Of a stretch of 49,817 bases of DNA, positions 37,855 through 45,944 are shown one piece after another. The notes under the pieces were generated by a model. That model was not told where the DNA came from. It saw only the letters and a program-made list of their open reading frames with translations, and ran no database searches. Numbering within the stretch: the stretch's first letter is position 1; every line of letters begins with the position of its first letter. The DNA is taken from contig CACZDG010000008.1 of NCBI GenBank assembly GCA_902779865.1, positions 1 to 49,817 of the forward strand, given 5' to 3'. This stretch comes from an uncultured bacterium (GTDB taxonomy: Bacteria; Verrucomicrobiota; Kiritimatiellia; RFP12; UBA1067). A program made the translations under genes and the position numbers.

Positions 37855-38310
37855 ATGAAAGCCTGGATACAGAGAGTGTCGCGCGCGTCCGTGACCATCG
37901 GCGCGGAGCGAGTGGCGGAGATAGGGCGAGGGTACCTCGTCCTGCTCGGCGTCACGCATTCAGATACCGAGGCGGACGCGGACAAGATTGCGTCGCGCCT
38001 TCCGGTGCTGCGTCTTTTCACGGATTCCAACGGGCAGATGAACCTCTCGCTCGAGGACGTAGGCGGGTCGGTAATCGTCGTCTCGCAGTTCACGCTTTAC
38101 GCGGACACCGCGCACGGGCGGCGTCCGGGATTCTCCGCCGCCGCGCGTCCCGAGAAGGCAGAGCCTCTATACGAGCGCGTTGTGGCGCAGCTGCGCGCGC
38201 ATCTTGGCGCTGACCGCGTGGGCACCGGACGCTTCGGTGCGGACATGCAGGTGGAGCTTGTGAACGATGGGCCGGTGAGCGTGGAACTCCGCGCAGGCGC
38301 GGAGGGGTGA
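37855..38310 (+). CDS. dtd: D-aminoacyl-tRNA deacylase
   Basis: 151 aa, the normal size of Dtd. The two active-site motifs are present: SQFTLYAD (about residues 80-87) and the C-terminal NDGPVS (NxGPVT in most members), which form the cross-subunit Gly-cisPro/Thr site of the homodimer. The enzyme removes D-amino acids mischarged on tRNA in the cytoplasm. The stop overlaps the rpoN start region (TGATGG), so dtd and rpoN are translationally coupled. Confidence 0.95.
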   Translation: MKAWIQRVSRASVTIGAERVAEIGRGYLVLLGVTHSDTEADADKIASRLPVLRLFTDSNGQMNLSLEDVGGSVIVVSQFTLYADTAHGRRPGFSAAARPEKAEPLYERVVAQLRAHLGADRVGTGRFGADMQVELVNDGPVSVELRAGAEG

Positions 38311-39842
38311 TGGCAATGTCGATGGAGGGATTCAGCCTTTCGCAGTCGATGAAACTGCAGCAGACCCTTGCGCCGCAGATGCGCCAGGGTCTGAAGATGC
38401 TGCAGATGACGTCGCTCGAACTGCGCGCCGAGCTCCAGCACGCGATGGAGACGAATCCCGTCATCGAGGACGTCACGAGCAAGGTCGAGCGGCAGATGTC
38501 CGCCGCGCTTCCCGAGGCCCATACCTACGGCGAAGTGACTGAGAAGCCACTCGACTTCAGCACCGACGGCGAGATGGCGAAGGTGATCGGCACCGAGGCG
38601 AGCGATGACGGCTACCGAGACTACTTCCTCCGCAACATGGAAAGCTCCTCAGGCGACGAGGAGGCGCAGTCCCGCCGCGACCACATGTTCGACTCGATGG
38701 TGAAGAACGAAACTCTCCAGCAGCACCTCATGGATCAGATCGGCCTTTCCGACATCCCTGACGAAGACCGCCAGCTCGCCGGCATCCTCGTGGAGAACAT
38801 CGACGACGACGGCTATTTCCGCGGCTCTGTGCCGGACATTGAGATGGTCACGGGCGCGGACGAGGCGAAGATCGACCGCACGCTCGCGGCGATACGCGAG
38901 TTCGACCCGCCAGGATGCGGAGCGCGGAACCTGCGCGAGTGCTGGCTTTCGCAGATGGAGAAGCTGGACGACTCCCCATGGGAGGACGAAATCCGCTCCG
39001 TGCTCGAACACCATTTCGACGACCTCACTGCGCGTCGCGTGCCGGTGATCTGCCAGGCGCTGCACATCACGGGCAATGAGTACCAGCAGATGCTCAAGGA
39101 GCTGGCGCTGCTCGACCCCATGCCGGGGCGCACGTTCCTCTCGCGCGCGAACGGCGGCAAGTTCGTGTCGCACGGCGGCGGATATGTGCAGCGCGTGAAC
39201 CCCGGCGAATACGTGAAACCGGAGGTGTACGTGTTCCGCGACGGCGGCGAATGGCAGGTGCGCGTCGATGGCCGCGACATCCCAGAAATCCGCATCTCTC
39301 GCCAGTACCAGAAGATGCTGGAGGATCCGTCAGTCTCCGCCGAGACAAAAAGCTACATCCGTGAACGCATCCGTGCGGCGCAGGGCTTGCAGGACAACGT
39401 ACGCAAACGCCAACAGACCATCCACGACATCGCACAGTCGATTGTCGATGCCCAGCCGGAGGTGTTCGAGAAGGGCGGCCTCCACGCGCTCAGGCCGCTC
39501 ACTATGCAGCAGGTGGCCGATCAGGTGGGTGTGGTTGCGACGACTGTGTCGCGCACGGTGCGCGACAAATACATGGCCACTCCGTTCGGCGTGGTGGAGA
39601 TGCGGAAGTTCTTCACTTCGGGTGGAACGAAGACGGAAGAGGGCAAGTCCGTATCCGACTCCGCGATCAAGGCGCGCATAAAAGCGCTCATCGACGCCGA
39701 GGACGCCTTGCATCCGCTTTCGGACGACGAGATAACGAAGATGCTCAACGGCGAGGGCGTGACGATCTCGCGCCGTACCGTGGCGAAGTATAGGGGCGCG
39801 ATGAAGATCCCCGGCAAGATCGAGCGCGCGGCGTACCGCTGA
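38310..39842 (+). CDS. rpoN: RNA polymerase sigma-54 factor
   Basis: 510 aa from ATG 38310 (GGAGG at 4 bp; ATG 38316 at 10 bp spacing and GTG 38307 are alternatives). Region I is Gln/Leu-rich (LSQSMKLQQTLAPQMRQGLK). An acidic region II follows, then the core-binding domain with LAGILVENIDDDGYF. A helix-turn-helix (TMQQVADQVGVVATTVSRT) precedes the RpoN box SRRTVAKYRG (about residues 486-496), which recognises the -24 element. It directs transcription from -24/-12 promoters when activated by NtrC-type ATPases. The pilin promoter at 25441 and the regulator at 41531 are probable partners. It follows dtd without a gap and is followed 5 bp later by a polysaccharide lyase gene. Confidence 0.95.
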   Translation: MAMSMEGFSLSQSMKLQQTLAPQMRQGLKMLQMTSLELRAELQHAMETNPVIEDVTSKVERQMSAALPEAHTYGEVTEKPLDFSTDGEMAKVIGTEASDDGYRDYFLRNMESSSGDEEAQSRRDHMFDSMVKNETLQQHLMDQIGLSDIPDEDRQLAGILVENIDDDGYFRGSVPDIEMVTGADEAKIDRTLAAIREFDPPGCGARNLRECWLSQMEKLDDSPWEDEIRSVLEHHFDDLTARRVPVICQALHITGNEYQQMLKELALLDPMPGRTFLSRANGGKFVSHGGGYVQRVNPGEYVKPEVYVFRDGGEWQVRVDGRDIPEIRISRQYQKMLEDPSVSAETKSYIRERIRAAQGLQDNVRKRQQTIHDIAQSIVDAQPEVFEKGGLHALRPLTMQQVADQVGVVATTVSRTVRDKYMATPFGVVEMRKFFTSGGTKTEEGKSVSDSAIKARIKALIDAEDALHPLSDDEITKMLNGEGVTISRRTVAKYRGAMKIPGKIERAAYR

Positions 39843-39847
39843 AAAAG

Positions 39848-41515
39848 ATGCTCGTGAAAATAAAACATGCCTTGATCGTAATCAGCCATGTAGCAGCTTT
39901 TGCGCTTGCCGCCGATGCGCGCACGTTCGTCCATCCCGGCATCGACTGCTCGCAAGCAGACATCGACAGGGCGCGGGCGATGGTGTCTGCTGGACGCGAA
40001 CCGTGGGCTTCGTCCTTCGCAGCGTTGCGCGACTGCCGCACGTCCAATCCCGCACAGGGCGTTCCCGACTACGGCACGTCTCTCGTGCCCGCTCGCTGCA
40101 ATGCCACGCTCGGACACGCTGGGCGACGCGCGCACGACCTGGCGCTCCTGTGGCAGCTGACGGACGATGCGCGATATGCTGACAAGGCAGTCGCCTTTAT
40201 CAATGCCAGCTCCCGCTACGAATCGCTCGACGCACATGGCACGGCCCCTCTTGATTACGGTAAGGTGTTCCTCCTCTGCGAGGCCGCCGAACTGATGCGC
40301 GACTATCAGGGCTGGGCGGCGGACGACCGGACGCGCTTCGCGCGAATGCTCCGCGAGAGGTTCTACCCGATTCTCAAGAACGGCGACGCCGGTCGCTTCG
40401 GCAACCAGGGACTCTTCGCGCTTCGGAGCGTCCTCGCGATGTCCGTGTTCCTTGAAGACGAGAGGATGTACGACCGCGTGTGGCGGTATCTCACCGCGCA
40501 GCCGCACTGCACCGACGACGAACCGTACGAACCGGGTCCGCCCAAGACCTCCTCCGCTCCAATTGCGGCAGACGACTTCATGGAGACGTTCAAGCTCGGC
40601 GGGCGCAGAAGCAACATCGCCGACTACGGCTACGACGAACAACTGCGCCACTACATCTACGCTAACGGGCAATGCCAGGAATCCTCACGCGACCAACCCC
40701 ACGCCATGGTCGGGCTGTTCATGTACGTGGCCATCGCCGAGACGTTCTGGTTGCAGGGCGACAACCTCTACGGTGCGCTCGACAACCGCATCCTGAAAGG
40801 ACTCGAATGGAGCTTTCGCTACAATCTCAGCGCGTGGGAGCCAACTGGCTTCACGGACGCCGAAAACGACGCATCCTTCGAGAACGGCGTCTTCTACCGG
40901 GCACGCCACCGTTCGGGACGATGGCGCTCGCTTGCGCCGAGTCCGAAGCAGCGTGGTACGCTAGGGTCGGAAGGCGCACCGCGCGAATGCGCGTATGCGC
41001 ACTACCGTATGCGGATGGGCCTTGGCGAAGATGCCGTGTCGTGGCTGAAAAGGGGAATGGACGAAATGAACGCCCGATCCGCCTCCGGCGGCGAGACGTG
41101 GGGAGCGCCGCCGAACTGGTTCTACGAATGGAGTGGCTGGGGTACGCTCATGAAACGGCGCACGCCGTGGATGGCCGGCGATCCGCCTCATGGCATCCAC
41201 AAACTGCCCGGTTCAATCGCCGCACGGGAAAAGGACGTAAACCCCGCGCGTACGATCAAACCTTCCTTCACAGTTAGTTCAAGAGAGAAGCGCGCCTACG
41301 CGCTCACCATTGCCTACCGCTCGTCATCCGCAGCCACGATTGCCTTTTCGTGCGATGAAGCGCCAGCGATCACGGTCAAATTGCCCGCGAACGCCAGAAG
41401 GGGAGTCGTCCAGTCGCCGCATCCACTCACCGTGCCAGCCGGTGCGTCGGTAATCCGTTGGGCGCTCGTTTCAGGCGGCACCGACTTCCAGCTAATCGGC
41501 CTCCAGCTCAAATGA
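39848..41515 (+). CDS. Secreted alginate-lyase-family polysaccharide lyase
   Basis: 555 aa. A signal peptide (LIVISHVAAFALAADA) is followed by HPGIDCSQADIDRARAMV and EPWASSF, the opening motif of the (alpha/alpha) toroid alginate-lyase superfamily. Downstream motifs include GNQGLFALRSVLAM, NGQCQESSRDQPHAMVGLFM, with its conserved Glu/Asp/His, and WFYEWSGWGTL. The layout is closest to family PL38-like (glucuronan lyase) proteins, but that subfamily call is tentative. The C-terminal 100 residues (KRAYALTIAYRSSSAATIAF and later strands) look like a CBM6-type beta sandwich. It would cleave uronate polysaccharides outside the cell by beta-elimination. It follows rpoN by 5 bp and is convergent with the NtrC gene. 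Confidence 0.75.
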   Translation: MLVKIKHALIVISHVAAFALAADARTFVHPGIDCSQADIDRARAMVSAGREPWASSFAALRDCRTSNPAQGVPDYGTSLVPARCNATLGHAGRRAHDLALLWQLTDDARYADKAVAFINASSRYESLDAHGTAPLDYGKVFLLCEAAELMRDYQGWAADDRTRFARMLRERFYPILKNGDAGRFGNQGLFALRSVLAMSVFLEDERMYDRVWRYLTAQPHCTDDEPYEPGPPKTSSAPIAADDFMETFKLGGRRSNIADYGYDEQLRHYIYANGQCQESSRDQPHAMVGLFMYVAIAETFWLQGDNLYGALDNRILKGLEWSFRYNLSAWEPTGFTDAENDASFENGVFYRARHRSGRWRSLAPSPKQRGTLGSEGAPRECAYAHYRMRMGLGEDAVSWLKRGMDEMNARSASGGETWGAPPNWFYEWSGWGTLMKRRTPWMAGDPPHGIHKLPGSIAAREKDVNPARTIKPSFTVSSREKRAYALTIAYRSSSAATIAFSCDEAPAITVKLPANARRGVVQSPHPLTVPAGASVIRWALVSGGTDFQLIGLQLK

Positions 41516-41530
41516 CCGGGAACAACCTAC

Positions 41531-42910
41531 TTAATTGTTGGGGTCGTCGGAGAGCTTGCGGTACAGCGTTGAGAGATTCACCTTGAGCGCGTCGGCGGCT
41601 TTTGCCTTGTCGCCGCCGGCCGCGACGAGGATGTGCTCGATGTATTCCTTTTCCTTCTGCTTGAGGAAGCTCTTGAGCGAGGCGTTGCCGGATGTGGCGG
41701 AGTCGGCGTTTGAGCTGGACGCGGCCTCTGCCGCCTGCGCGTGGTGGAGAATCTTCGGAGGCAAGAGGTCGGGGGTAAGGCAACTTTCGGACATGAACGT
41801 GAGGGCATGCTTGATGGCGTTCTCCAGTTCACGGACGTTGCCGGGCCAGTCGTAGGCCATGAGAGCCTTGGCGGTCTCCGGTTCAAGTACGGGAATCGGG
41901 GAGCCGTCCGGCGTCTCAAGACGGATAAAGTGCTTGGCGAGCGGGATAATGTCGTCCTTGCGCTCGCGCAACGGCGGGATGTCGATCGTGATTACGGCGA
42001 AGCGGTAGTAGAGGTCGCTGCGGAACGTGCCCTTGACCACGGCCTGTTCGAGGTTCGTGTTCGAGGCGGCGATAACGCGCACATCCACCGGGATGTCCTT
42101 CGTGCCACCAACGCGACGAATTTCGCGTTCCTGGAGGACGCGAAGCAGCTTACCTTGGAGGAGAAGCGGCATGGACGATATTTCGTCGAGGAAGAGTGTG
42201 CCGCCGTTCGCGACTTCAAAGAGGCCGGGCTTGTCCGCATACGCACCCGTGAAGGAGCCTTTGACGTGCCCGAACATTTCGCTTTCGAGCAGATTCTCCG
42301 GAAGGGCGGCGCAGTTGACGGCCACCCACGGCTTGCTCGCGCGCGGGGAGTTCCTGTGGATTGTCTTCGCGATCACTTCCTTGCCCGTGCCGGACTCGCC
42401 GTTAATCAGCACCGTTGCGGCGGTGGGGGCGACCTTCTGGATCATGTCGCACACTTGCGTCATGATAGGCGATGAGCCGATGAGGTTTTCAAAGCGGTAC
42501 TTGGGAGGTGTATCGGCGTCCATCGAGAGGGCGAGCGACTCGTGTTTCTTCACCTTCTCGTCCGCGCGGGCGAGGCACGAAAGTATATCATCCACCTTGA
42601 ACGGCTTGGTGAGGTAGTCGAACATTCCCTCCCTCATGGCGTCGATTGCGGTTTCGACGGACGCATACGCCGTGAGCAGTATCACGGGCATGGACGGGTG
42701 GAGCTTGTGAATCTCCTTGAAGAGCCCCATGCCGTCCATCGGCGTCATGCGGAGGTCGGTTATGACGATGTCCACGCCGCCGCCGCGCACGATTTCGAGG
42801 GCACCGGCACCGTCACGGGCCGTCTCGACTTCGTACTTGTTCGTCTTCAAGAGGCTTTGAAGCAGCAGGAGTATCCGCGGCTCGTCATCGACTATTAATA
42901 CTTTTGACAT
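41531..42910 (-). CDS. NtrC-family sigma-54-dependent response regulator
   Basis: 459 aa from ATG 42910; a 12-codon N-terminal extension in frame runs through the promoter and was rejected. The receiver (1-120) has the acidic pocket VDDE and phospho-Asp in DIVITDLRM. The AAA+ domain has Walker A GESGTGKE, the sigma-54-contact loop as GSFTGA (variant of GAFTGA), Walker B GGTLFLDEI and arginine-finger motif SDLYYR. The C-terminal Fis-type helix-turn-helix is KAADALKVNLSTLYRKL. It activates sigma-54 promoters after phosphorylation. Its kinase is not adjacent; the hybrid kinase at 26012 is a candidate. A PilR-like role in pilin control is inferred from context. Confidence 0.93.
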   Translation of the reverse strand: MSKVLIVDDEPRILLLLQSLLKTNKYEVETARDGAGALEIVRGGGVDIVITDLRMTPMDGMGLFKEIHKLHPSMPVILLTAYASVETAIDAMREGMFDYLTKPFKVDDILSCLARADEKVKKHESLALSMDADTPPKYRFENLIGSSPIMTQVCDMIQKVAPTAATVLINGESGTGKEVIAKTIHRNSPRASKPWVAVNCAALPENLLESEMFGHVKGSFTGAYADKPGLFEVANGGTLFLDEISSMPLLLQGKLLRVLQEREIRRVGGTKDIPVDVRVIAASNTNLEQAVVKGTFRSDLYYRFAVITIDIPPLRERKDDIIPLAKHFIRLETPDGSPIPVLEPETAKALMAYDWPGNVRELENAIKHALTFMSESCLTPDLLPPKILHHAQAAEAASSSNADSATSGNASLKSFLKQKEKEYIEHILVAAGGDKAKAADALKVNLSTLYRKLSDDPNN

Positions 42911-42916
42911 GTGGAA

Positions 42917-42946
42917 AGTATAGCATTTTTCACCGCCCCAGCGCAA
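42917..42946 (-). promoter_or_regulatory. Promoter of the NtrC-type gene, leaderless geometry
   Basis: Minus strand TTGCGC (42941-42946), an 18-bp spacer and TATACT (42917-42922). The ATG starts 6 bp beyond the -10 box and no ribosome site exists, so the mRNA would begin at or next to the A of the start codon. Confidence 0.6.
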
Positions 42947-43100
42947 GCGGTAATGTTTGGTAATGTTGCATAGACATCCAGCCCCTTATGCATAAGCGCT
43001 TGTTCTGCTACGCATGGGCATCAGGATTCGCCGAACGCGACAAAGCGCATCCCTCGATGTATCAAGGGTGACACCTAGGATTGCCTTATTTTATGAGGCG

Positions 43101-44801
43101 TTAGGTGTAGCGAAGGACTTCGTCCACAGTGGTGTAACCGTCGAGGATCGAACGGACGCCGTCCTCGCGCATGGTGCGCATACCAAGTTCGCGTGCCTTC
43201 TCGCGGATGATGAGCGTGGGCGAACGTGCGTTGATCAGCTCGCGTATAGGATTCGTCACACGCAAGTACTCAAAGATGGCTTTGCGTCCTTTGTAGCCCG
43301 TGCCGTTGCAGGTCTTGCAGCCCTTGCCGAAGTAGAACGGGCGTCCGCCGATCTCTTCTCGCGTCAGGTTGATGCGGTCGAGGGTTTCGTTGTCGGGCTC
43401 GTACGGCGTCTTGCACTCGCGGCAGCAGGTACGGAGAAGTCGCTGGCCCAGCACGGCCTCGAGGGTGGAGGCCACCATGTACGGGGCCACGTTCATATCC
43501 ACGAAACGCATCACGGCGCCGGCGGCGTCGTTGGTGTGGAGCGTGGAGAACACAAGGTGCCCGGTGAGGGCGGCCTGAATCGCCACTTCGGCAGTTTCAA
43601 GGTCGCGGATCTCGCCAATGAGCATGATGTCCGGGTCCTGACGCAGAAAGGCGCGCAGCACCTTCGGGAATGTGTTGCCCACTTCGTGGTTGATCGGCAC
43701 CTGCACGATGCCGTCCACGTCGTATTCGACAGGTTCCTCGGCGGTGAGCAGCTTGGAGTCGATGGAGTTGATGCGGCGGAGGACCGAGTAGAGCGTGGTG
43801 GTCTTGCCAGAGCCGGTCGGGCCCGTCACGACGATGATGCCGTTCGGCTTCTCGATGTCCATCGTGAGCTGTTCGTAAACGTCTTCGGCGAGACCCACGT
43901 TTTCGAGGTCGAGTGACGTGGCGCTCTGGTCGAGAATACGCATAACCACTGATTCGCCGTGCGTGGTCGGGAGGCACGACACACGAAGGTCAACGGGACG
44001 TCCCGCGACGGTGATCGCGATGCGTCCGTCCTGCGGGACGCGGCGCTCCGCGATGTTGAGGTTGGCCATGATCTTGATACGCGAGATGATGGCGGGAGCC
44101 ATGGAGACGTCCGGCGCCTTCACCGCGTAGAGAGCGCCATCGACGCGGTAGCGGATCTGGAAGTTCTTCTCGAACGGCTCGATGTGGATGTCGGCCGCGC
44201 GGTCCACCACGCCCTGGTAGAGGATCATGTTCACGAACTTGACGACGGCGTTGGAGTTCGCGGCGGCGTCGAGCGCGGCCACGTCGTTCGGATCGCCCTT
44301 CAGGGCTTCGTCGGCGTCCATGCCCTCGCCGAGACTCTTGAGCATGTCTGCGACGGACTCGGAAGAATCGCCGTAGTGCTGCGCAATGCGGTCGTTGAGA
44401 TCCTTCTCGCGCGCCATGACGAAGCGCACTTCCTTCGAGAGCGCGAACGAGACCTCGTCGGAGACTCGCGGATCGACCAGGTTCGACGTGGCAAGCGTGA
44501 CTGACGTATCGTCAACCCCCACGCACAGCACATTGTACATGCGCGCGATGGATGCGGGTATGGCGTTCACCACGTCGCTGGAAAGCTCGGTGTTCGCGAG
44601 GTCAATCACCTCGCAGCCCTGGTAGGCGGCCATCATGCCGAGGAGGCTATCCTCATCGATGTATCCGCCATCCACGACGATTTCGCGCACTGTCTTTCCG
44701 GCGGCGTTGCGCTGCTCTTCGCGGATCGTCTCGACAGCATCCTGATCGAGGACGCCGTTCTTGACGAGCAAGTCCAGTAATGGATCGAATGCCTCTGACA
44801 T
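43101..44801 (-). CDS. PilB/GspE-type ATPase (copy 2)
   Basis: 566 aa. An N-terminal MshEN domain (1-150: LDLLVKNGVLDQDAVETI, MAAYQGCEVIDLANTEL) is followed by the motor with Walker A GPTGSGKTTT, Asp box EEPVEYDVDGIVQ, Walker B LIGEIRDLETAEVA and His box GHLVFSTLHTNDA. The Zn tetrad is CREC..GCKTC. The start codon directly abuts the pilT stop, so it is the third gene of a PilB-PilT-PilB operon. It may power a second pilus type or a specialised extension mode; the platform partner is not next to it. Confidence 0.9.
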   Translation of the reverse strand: MSEAFDPLLDLLVKNGVLDQDAVETIREEQRNAAGKTVREIVVDGGYIDEDSLLGMMAAYQGCEVIDLANTELSSDVVNAIPASIARMYNVLCVGVDDTSVTLATSNLVDPRVSDEVSFALSKEVRFVMAREKDLNDRIAQHYGDSSESVADMLKSLGEGMDADEALKGDPNDVAALDAAANSNAVVKFVNMILYQGVVDRAADIHIEPFEKNFQIRYRVDGALYAVKAPDVSMAPAIISRIKIMANLNIAERRVPQDGRIAITVAGRPVDLRVSCLPTTHGESVVMRILDQSATSLDLENVGLAEDVYEQLTMDIEKPNGIIVVTGPTGSGKTTTLYSVLRRINSIDSKLLTAEEPVEYDVDGIVQVPINHEVGNTFPKVLRAFLRQDPDIMLIGEIRDLETAEVAIQAALTGHLVFSTLHTNDAAGAVMRFVDMNVAPYMVASTLEAVLGQRLLRTCCRECKTPYEPDNETLDRINLTREEIGGRPFYFGKGCKTCNGTGYKGRKAIFEYLRVTNPIRELINARSPTLIIREKARELGMRTMREDGVRSILDGYTTVDEVLRYT

Positions 44802-45896
44802 TTAGCGGCGCCCCATTTCTTCCTTGAGCTTGGCGACCACGGTGTCGGGGTCCTGGCTCTTGGTGATGAGTTCGTCGTAGGAGATGAGCCCGTTCTTGTA
44901 GTGTTGCATGAGGCAGGCGTCAAGCGTGACCATGCCGAACTTCGCGCCAGTCTGGATGTCGGAGCGGATCTGGAAGGTCTTGTTGTCGCGGATGCGGCTG
45001 CGGATGGACGGCGTGGCGAGCATGATCTCGAACGCGGCGATTCGGCCGTGGACCTCTCCGTTCACGTCGAGCTTCGGGAGGAGGATCTGCGAGATGACGG
45101 CCTGGAGACCAACGGAGAGCTGCGTGCGCACCTGCTCCTGCTGGTCGGTTGGGAAGGCATCTACGATACGGTCAATCGTCTCGGCGGCGCCGGTGGTGTG
45201 CAGCGTGCCGAACACGAGGTGGCCCGTTTCTGCGGCGGTGATCGCCGCGCCGATCGTCTCAAGGTCGCGCATTTCGCCCACGAGGATCACGTCCGGGTCC
45301 TGACGCAGCGCGCGGCGGATGGCTTCGGCGAAACTTGGAACGTCGGAACCGACTTCGCGCTGCGTTACGAGCGACTTGCGCGAGGTGTGGTAGAATTCGA
45401 TAGGGTCTTCAATCGTGATGATGTGTACGCCGCGTTCGCGGTTGATCACGTCGAGCATCGAGGCGAGTGTGGTGGATTTACCTGAACCCGTCGGGCCGGT
45501 CACGAGGATGAGTCCGCGCGGCTTGAAGAGCAGTTCCTTCACCGTGTCCGGCAAGCCAATCTGCTCGAGCGTGAGCAACGTGGAGGGAATCATACGGAGC
45601 ACGCAGCCCCAGCGCTTGCGTTCCTTGAACACGCTCACGCGGAAACGCGTGCCGTCCTCGTGCGCAATGGCGAAGTCAGCGCCGCCGTTCTTTTCGACTT
45701 CGGCCGACTGTTCCGGCGTCATCATCTCGTGGCAGAGCTTGTCCGTATCCTCCTCGGTGAACGCCTCGTCGGCAATCGCCACCAACTCACCGTGTACGCG
45801 GAGCTCGGGCGGCATGAACGCCCGCACGTGCAGGTCGCTCGCGCCCTCGTCGATCGTCGCCTGCAGAAGGTCGTGCATCGTGATTTCAGTTGCCAT
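44802..45896 (-). CDS. pilT: Type IV pilus retraction ATPase PilT
   Basis: 364 aa, typical PilT size and without an MshEN domain. The N-terminal PAS-like domain has GASDLHVRAFMPPELRVHGE. Motor motifs are Walker A GPTGSGKSTT, Asp box DPIEFYHTSRKSLVTQREVG, Walker B LVGEMRDLETI and His box GHLVFGTLHTTGA. The later FPTDQQEQVRTQLSVGLQAV and C-terminal KFGMVTLDACLMQHYKNGLI are PilT-specific. It depolymerises the pilus, giving twitching motility and DNA uptake. AAGGG lies 8 bp before the ATG. It sits between two PilB-type genes. Confidence 0.95.
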   Translation of the reverse strand: MATEITMHDLLQATIDEGASDLHVRAFMPPELRVHGELVAIADEAFTEEDTDKLCHEMMTPEQSAEVEKNGGADFAIAHEDGTRFRVSVFKERKRWGCVLRMIPSTLLTLEQIGLPDTVKELLFKPRGLILVTGPTGSGKSTTLASMLDVINRERGVHIITIEDPIEFYHTSRKSLVTQREVGSDVPSFAEAIRRALRQDPDVILVGEMRDLETIGAAITAAETGHLVFGTLHTTGAAETIDRIVDAFPTDQQEQVRTQLSVGLQAVISQILLPKLDVNGEVHGRIAAFEIMLATPSIRSRIRDNKTFQIRSDIQTGAKFGMVTLDACLMQHYKNGLISYDELITKSQDPDTVVAKLKEEMGRR

Positions 45897-45944
45897 TTCT
45901 AATCCCTTTCACTTTACGCTTTTTCTCGTTACATTTTACACTCG

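Noticed and set aside
43070-43108. Terminator after the second PilB-type gene
   Set aside because: An ACACCTA..TAGGTGT hairpin exists but overlaps the stop codon and has no T-run, so it was not listed as a terminator.
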